This document shows positions 6,266 through 8,701 of a stretch of 8,701 nucleotides of DNA, piece by piece. A program made the position numbers and the translations under genes. Every line of letters starts with the position of its first letter. Position 1 is the stretch's first letter. The stretch is from an uncultured Candidatus Saccharibacteria bacterium. GTDB lineage: Bacteria > Patescibacteria > Saccharimonadia > Saccharimonadales > 2-12-FULL-41-12. Under the pieces are notes generated by a model that was not told the origin of the DNA, made no database searches, and worked only from the letters and a program-made list of their open reading frames with translations. The stretch is taken from contig CAMLDK010000037.1 of the NCBI GenBank assembly GCA_946478995.1, positions 1 to 8,701 of the forward strand, given 5' to 3'.

Positions 6266-6274
6266 ATCATATCA
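6266..6274 (-). promoter_or_regulatory. Extended -10 promoter for the Mur ligase gene, apparently leaderless
   Basis: On the minus strand the sequence TGATATGAT (6274 down to 6266) is an extended -10 (TGn plus TATGAT, 5/6). Only nine bases separate it from the first ATG, so transcription should start about 2-4 bases before the start codon, leaving no room for a Shine-Dalgarno. No good -35 is seen; a run of seven T lies in the spacer region upstream. Confidence 0.5.
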
Positions 6275-6287
6275 ATAAAAAAAGCTG

Positions 6288-6293
6288 TATCAT
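6288..6293 (+). promoter_or_regulatory. Possible -10 for the membrane protein gene at 6317
   Basis: TATCAT, preceded by TG, lies 23 bases before the ATG at 6317 and would start transcription near 6300, leaving AAGAAAG (6300-6306) as a weak Shine-Dalgarno. The match is modest and no -35 is evident. It is listed because the gene is divergent from the Mur ligase and must have its own promoter within this ~60-base gap. Confidence 0.25.
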
Positions 6294-6316
6294 CTATTAA
6301 AGAAAGCTTGAGCATA

Positions 6317-6922
6317 ATGGATAAAAGAAAACTGCATCATCAATACGGGCTTATTAAAAAAGTCCGTCCCCAGTATTTTTTATATATAGCTCTCTTTTTT
6401 CTGGCCATGGGTGTGATAGGTATGAGGCAGAACAATCTGCATATGATAGACCTGAGAGAGCAAGTGTATCTGGCTGATGAAAAGGGCACGGATGTCGAGA
6501 AGCCGCTTAGAGAGCTGAGAGAATATGTTTACCGGCATATGAACACCGACCTTGCCAGCGGGAATGTTTCTATCAAGCCGCCGATCCAACTCACGCATCG
6601 CTATGAACGACTTGTCGTTGAGGAACAGAAAAAGGCCGATAAAGTTAACAAAGAGGTTAAGGCAAAAGCCGAAAGTGTTTGCGAGCAGAGGTTCCCAGCG
6701 GCCGGGTTAAACCCGGACCGGATCAACTGCGTCGCTGCCTATACCAGGGAAAACGCCGTAAAACCTAATCAGATACCGAGCGAACTCTATAAGTTTGATT
6801 TCGTTAGCCCGACTTGGTCGCCGGACTTTGCCGGCTTGAGCCTGCTGGCTGCATTGATCTTCTTCACGTTTTTCATCATCCGCCTGGCTGTCGGGTGGTG
6901 GTACAAGTACGAGCTTAACTAA
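6317..6922 (+). CDS. Two-TM membrane protein with an external helical loop, function unknown
   Basis: This 201-residue protein has a basic N-terminus (KRK, KK), one hydrophobic helix at about 20-36, a ~135-residue polar region, and a second helix at about 173-192 followed by a short basic end (WWYKYELN). By the positive-inside rule both ends are cytoplasmic and the middle is outside. The loop has a Lys/Glu-rich, probably helical stretch (96-122, with EEQKKADKVNKEVKAKAE) and the only two cysteines of the protein, C122 and C138, 16 apart, a likely disulfide. I chose ATG 6317: an in-frame TTG at 6308 would sit directly on the AGAAAG that serves as ribosome binding site. It is divergent from the Mur ligase and convergent with the next gene. 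I do not recognise the family. Confidence 0.75.
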   Translation: MDKRKLHHQYGLIKKVRPQYFLYIALFFLAMGVIGMRQNNLHMIDLREQVYLADEKGTDVEKPLRELREYVYRHMNTDLASGNVSIKPPIQLTHRYERLVVEEQKKADKVNKEVKAKAESVCEQRFPAAGLNPDRINCVAAYTRENAVKPNQIPSELYKFDFVSPTWSPDFAGLSLLAALIFFTFFIIRLAVGWWYKYELN

Positions 6923-7012
6923 GTACCGAGCAATACTTCGCTCGTGCCTGCATAATAGTCCGACGGGCTGCCATAGGTGTTAGAAGTGCGGATTGTAAAT
7001 AACCGGATTAAT

Positions 7013-7729
7013 TTATTGGTTGCTGTTGTCGGTGTTGTTATTTGTAGAGTTATCGGTGCTGGTGTCCGGCGAGTTCGTGGAGCCGTTTGAGGTATTAGAG
7101 CTGTCGGTTGAATTGTCGGTGTTGGTAGAATCCGAAGAAGAATTGTTTTCGCTAGGAGTTTGCGACTGGTTGTTCTGAGAACAATCCTGGCCGTTAGGAT
7201 TGGCTTTTACGTATTCTGCTATGGCTTTTGCCACCTGGCCGTCATCCTTTAGATTCTCCCAGAAAGTCACCTGGTCGCGGTTTACTACCATATTATCTTG
7301 AGGACCGTGCAATTCGCAGCCCAGTTTAACAAGCGATACGTCATTCTGGCTGGCTTGTTGTCCCGGCTGGACCTGCTGGTTGACCCTTAGGTAATAGATA
7401 TTTGATAGAGTCAGGAAATCTTTATTAAGGTCGGTTATATTACCGAAATAGACCTGGCCGTTATTTAGGAATATAGCCTGGTGCTTAGTGCTGTCTACGT
7501 ATGAATCCTCGCGGTCTCCTTCAAAGAAGAACAAAGCAAGCAATACCCCTACCATGACGACAGTGATAGAGAGCAGAAGCCCTATATAAGTAATATTAAG
7601 CAAGGCATGCTTCCTGAACTTGCTGAATTTGCCCCCTTTTGTGTTTTTTACACCGCTTGGTGCATTGTCTGGACCCTCAGGACTTGCTCCTGGTTGTGCG
7701 GGCCTTGAAGTACGGTTTGTGAAATCCAT
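7013..7729 (-). CDS. Single-pass membrane protein with a small beta domain and an Asn/Ser/Thr/Asp-rich tail
   Basis: This 238-residue protein has a polar Pro/Gly/Ser-rich head (1-30), a basic patch (KGGKFSKFRKH, 31-41), one transmembrane helix (about 46-69) and an external part. Residues ~83-117 (AIFLNNGQVYFGNITDLNK then FLTLSNIYYL) form a compact beta pattern, followed by LVKLGCELHGP (133-143) and a short conserved-looking block to VTFWENLKDD (154-163). Residues 183-238 are almost only Asn, Ser, Thr, Asp, Gln and Pro, a flexible surface tail. There are two cysteines, C138 and C183, both external. Similar proteins are, from memory, widespread and unnamed in Patescibacteria; this was not checked. 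A strong ribosome binding site GAGGTGG (7745 down to 7739) lies nine bases before the ATG and fixes the start. No function is proposed. Confidence 0.82.
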   Translation of the reverse strand: MDFTNRTSRPAQPGASPEGPDNAPSGVKNTKGGKFSKFRKHALLNITYIGLLLSITVVMVGVLLALFFFEGDREDSYVDSTKHQAIFLNNGQVYFGNITDLNKDFLTLSNIYYLRVNQQVQPGQQASQNDVSLVKLGCELHGPQDNMVVNRDQVTFWENLKDDGQVAKAIAEYVKANPNGQDCSQNNQSQTPSENNSSSDSTNTDNSTDSSNTSNGSTNSPDTSTDNSTNNNTDNSNQ

Positions 7730-7738
7730 TTGTTTTTA

Positions 7739-7757
7739 CCACCTCTGTTAAATTATC
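7739..7757 (-). promoter_or_regulatory. Possible -10 and strong Shine-Dalgarno for gene at 7729
   Basis: On the minus strand GATAAT (7757 down to 7752, 5/6 match) would start transcription near 7745, exactly at the GAGGTGG ribosome binding site (7745-7739). The Shine-Dalgarno is certain in appearance; the -10 is tentative because no -35 of any quality sits 16-18 bases upstream. A second candidate -35, TTGCAA, lies farther upstream near 7791-7796 but is not well spaced from this -10. Confidence 0.4.
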
Positions 7758-7846
7758 TTACTCACTCTAGTTTAATGCATAAGCACTAGCTATTGCAACT
7801 GTTAAATAAAAATATATCCAAGAAGAAAAATAGTTGAAAGTAAGGG

Positions 7847-7876
7847 TTGACAAGCAAAAACCCGGCAGAGTATGGT
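7847..7876 (+). promoter_or_regulatory. Strong sigma-70 promoter of the 65-residue protein gene
   Basis: A perfect -35 TTGACA (7847-7852) is followed after 18 bases by TATGGT (7871-7876, 4/6). The 40 bases upstream are very A/T-rich with A runs, like an UP element. The start point would fall near 7883, giving a leader of about 27 bases with a strong Shine-Dalgarno. The TTG of the -35 could be mistaken for a start codon because it is in frame with the gene. Confidence 0.7.
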
Positions 7877-7887
7877 AAGGATACCAT
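7872..7887. repeat. Operator-like dyad over the -10 and start point
   Basis: ATGGTA (7872-7877) and TACCAT (7882-7887) are perfect 6-bp inverted arms around AGGA. The dyad covers the -10 hexamer and the predicted start point, the usual place for a repressor site. A chance 6-bp dyad is possible, so this is a suggestion. Confidence 0.4.
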
Positions 7888-7896
7888 TAATCTAAC

Positions 7897-7903
7897 AGAG
7901 GGG
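7897..7903 (+). promoter_or_regulatory. Strong ribosome binding site deciding the start at 7910
   Basis: AGAGGGG lies six bases before ATG 7910. It selects this ATG over the in-frame upstream TTG at 7847, which has no Shine-Dalgarno and is itself the -35 hexamer. Confidence 0.75.
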
Positions 7904-7909
7904 AACAAA

Positions 7910-8107
7910 ATGGGATACAGCCATACTAATAGCAAGGGTGTAAAGTACTACCTAAACTCAAAGGACGTTGTCCTAAGAGGTGGTAAAAAGCAAACAATTT
8001 ATTACTTCTCTAAAGACGAGAGAAGTGACACATCAACCGATTTGCCAAGCGGCATGAGCGTGAACGAAAACCCAAGGAACGGTTTTCTTACTGTAAAGCG
8101 CGGCTAA
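7910..8107 (+). CDS. Small conserved-type protein of unknown function (65 residues)
   Basis: The protein is 65 residues, polar and basic, with no transmembrane helix, signal peptide or cysteine. It begins MGYSHTNSKGVKYYLNSKD, continues with VVLRGGKKQTIYYFSKDE and a short Asp/Ser/Thr stretch, and ends NENPRNGFLTVKRG. The strand pattern (YYLNS, VVLRGG, TIYYFSKD, GFLTV) suggests a small beta fold, with three or four strands. From memory, close relatives occur across Saccharibacteria as unnamed proteins; this could not be checked. It is a one-gene unit with a consensus promoter, strong Shine-Dalgarno and strong terminator, so abundant expression is likely. The basic charge would suit nucleic acid binding, but that is speculation. 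The call as a real gene is firm. Confidence 0.82.
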   Translation: MGYSHTNSKGVKYYLNSKDVVLRGGKKQTIYYFSKDERSDTSTDLPSGMSVNENPRNGFLTVKRG

Positions 8108-8130
8108 TATTCTTCGGAATTAAAACATTG

Positions 8131-8157
8131 CCCCCGGGATTTCCCGGGGGTTTTGTT
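8131..8157 (+). terminator. Strong intrinsic terminator after the 65-residue protein gene
   Basis: CCCCCGGG (8131-8138) and CCCGGGGG (8143-8150) form a perfect 8-bp G/C stem with an ATTT loop, followed at once by TTTTGTT. It lies 23 bases after the stop codon. The T tract merges into the next promoter. Confidence 0.93.
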
Positions 8158-8162
8158 ATAAT
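8154..8162 (+). promoter_or_regulatory. Extended -10 promoter for the HIT gene, apparently leaderless
   Basis: TGTTATAAT (TG at 8154-8155, perfect TATAAT at 8157-8162) is a consensus extended -10. Eight bases separate it from the ATG at 8171, so the transcript should start within 1-2 bases of the start codon. No Shine-Dalgarno is present. The region where a -35 would lie is occupied by the terminator stem and does not match a -35. Confidence 0.65.
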
Positions 8163-8170
8163 TTTAAGAT

Positions 8171-8563
8171 ATGGAAGAGAGTATATTTACCAAAATAATC
8201 AAGGGAGAAATCCCGTGCCATAAAGTCTATGAAGACGAGCTGACACTGGCATTTTTAGATATACATCCAAAAACAGCCGGGCATACTCTGGTAATCCCTA
8301 AAAAACAGGTGGAGTTTGTCTGGGACTTAGAAGACGAAGACTATCAAGCCATAATGGCAACTGCTAAGAAAGTTGCCAGCAGGATAAAAAGCGTCTTAAA
8401 TAGCCCTTATATAGGCGAAATTGTTTTCGGCACCGATGTGCCGCACGCCCATGTCCATGTATTTCCGTTTGCTACATCAGAGGAGTTCAGGCGGGTTCCG
8501 GACATGGCGGCCGAGCCGGACCAAGAGGCTTTAGCGGAGATGGCCAAAAGGCTGAAATTTTAG
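8171..8563 (+). CDS. HIT family nucleotide hydrolase (HinT/Fhit-like)
   Basis: This 130-residue cytoplasmic protein is a standard histidine-triad enzyme. The N-terminal block IFTKIIKGEIPCHKVYEDEL (5-24) and AFLDIHPKTAGHTLVIPK (27-44) is typical of the HinT branch. The catalytic HxHxH is HAHVHVFP at 92-99 (H92, H94, H96), where the middle His forms the nucleotidyl intermediate. Family members hydrolyse phosphoramidate or dinucleoside polyphosphate bonds of adenosine nucleotides. The length is normal and no key residue is missing. A perfect extended -10 directly upstream and the lack of a ribosome binding site suggest a leaderless mRNA. The Dus gene follows after 25 bases and is probably co-transcribed. 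The true substrate cannot be told. Confidence 0.93.
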   Translation: MEESIFTKIIKGEIPCHKVYEDELTLAFLDIHPKTAGHTLVIPKKQVEFVWDLEDEDYQAIMATAKKVASRIKSVLNSPYIGEIVFGTDVPHAHVHVFPFATSEEFRRVPDMAAEPDQEALAEMAKRLKF

Positions 8564-8573
8564 GCTCGAGCCT
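8562..8573. repeat. 12-bp perfect palindrome between the HIT and Dus genes
   Basis: AGGCTCGAGCCT begins on the HIT stop codon and is followed by CGTCTTTT. As RNA it gives only a 4-bp stem with a TCGA loop, too weak for a confident terminator; partial attenuation between the two genes is possible. Confidence 0.35.
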
Positions 8574-8588
8574 CGTCTTTTAGGGTAT

Positions 8589-8701
8589 ATGAAAAAAACT
8601 ACAGATAAATTACCTAAACCGTTTTTTGCGCTGGCGCCTTTGGATGACGTGTCTGATACCGTGTTCAGGCGGGTAATTGCTGATTGTGCGAAGCCGGACT
8701 T
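8589..8701 (+). CDS. dus: tRNA-dihydrouridine synthase, N-terminal fragment
   Basis: Only the first 37 codons are in the window; the gene runs off the end. After a short basic leader (MKKTTDKLPKP) comes FFALAPLDDVSDTVFRR, which matches the FMN-binding start of the Dus TIM barrel (consensus LAPMxGVTDxxFR). These enzymes reduce uridine to dihydrouridine in the D-loop and elsewhere in tRNA, with FMN and NADPH. A short Shine-Dalgarno AGGG (8582-8585) is three bases from the ATG at 8589. The second strong Dus motif and the catalytic Cys would lie beyond the window, so subfamily (DusA/B/C-like) is not assignable. It probably forms a two-gene unit with the HIT gene. Confidence 0.82.
   Translation, partial: MKKTTDKLPKPFFALAPLDDVSDTVFRRVIADCAKPD

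Noticed and set aside
6308..6319. TTG at 6308 as start of the two-TM protein
   Set aside because: The only ribosome-site-like bases (6301-6306) would be directly adjacent to it; ATG 6317 is better spaced.
6927..6944. Hairpin CGAGC/GCTCG in the convergent gap 6923-7012
   Set aside because: Only 5 bp with an 8-base loop and no T run on either side; nothing else convincing is seen in this 90-base gap.
7844..7863. GGGTT/AACCC inverted repeat around the -35 at 7847
   Set aside because: Five-base arms in an A-rich region are expected by chance.
1..8701. Recoded genetic code with TGA as Gly
   Set aside because: TGA ends tsaC and the MazG-like gene exactly at family length and at ATGA junctions, so the standard bacterial code applies.
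1..8701. CRISPR, tRNA/rRNA, insertion sequence, toxin-antitoxin or phage signature
   Set aside because: No regularly spaced repeats, cloverleaf, transposase, integrase or recognisable toxin gene is present; MazG-like is a pyrophosphohydrolase and is not itself evidence of a MazEF system.

Overview
The window looks like a chromosomal stretch from a Patescibacteria (CPR) bacterium, most likely a Saccharibacteria (TM7) relative. This rests on the style of several proteins recalled from that group: the 65-residue small protein, the Asn/Ser/Thr-tailed membrane protein and the Dus N-terminus. It also rests on the compact layout, with 2-bp gaps, ATGA overlaps and very short leaders. TGA is used as a stop (tsaC, MazG-like gene), so the recoded genetic code of Gracilibacteria/Absconditabacteria does not apply. 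The taxon is an inference; no database search was possible.

Layout. At 1-266 (+) is the C-terminal end of an ABC-2 transporter permease. A promoter embedded in a nested dyad (281-323) leads into 351-3437, which encodes three exported or membrane-anchored proteins of unknown function. They are a 670-residue single-pass protein with a disordered cytoplasmic head and extracytoplasmic beta domains, a secreted helical protein, and a small single-pass protein. The same gene string continues through overlapping start/stop codons into three soluble enzymes: tsaC (threonylcarbamoyl-AMP synthase for tRNA t6A), a MazG-like NTP pyrophosphohydrolase and a split-barrel flavin/PPOX-family protein, ending at 4798. 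The convergent gap 4799-4975 holds a large nested hairpin and a terminator that contains three copies of an ACACA/TGTGT-type 9-mer.

On the minus strand, 4976-6256 is a MurC/Mpl-type Mur ligase with an apparently leaderless promoter. Divergent from it is a two-TM membrane protein (6317-6922). Convergent to that is a single-TM protein with a compact external domain and a low-complexity Asn/Ser/Thr/Asp tail (7013-7729, minus). A self-contained plus-strand unit follows: a consensus promoter with an operator-like dyad, a strong Shine-Dalgarno, a 65-residue protein and a strong intrinsic terminator (7847-8157). The terminator's T tract runs into an extended -10 promoter for a HIT-family hydrolase (8171-8563), and the window ends in the first 37 codons of a tRNA-dihydrouridine synthase (8589-8701).

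Functionally the window mixes cell-envelope genes of unknown role with housekeeping (tRNA modification, nucleotide clean-up, peptidoglycan precursor synthesis). The parts most likely to be undescribed are the surface-protein cluster at 351-3437, the small-protein unit at 7847-8157 and the structured non-coding elements at 281-323 and 4809-4975. No mobile element, CRISPR array, rRNA or tRNA was seen, and there is no gene-free stretch longer than 300 bases.
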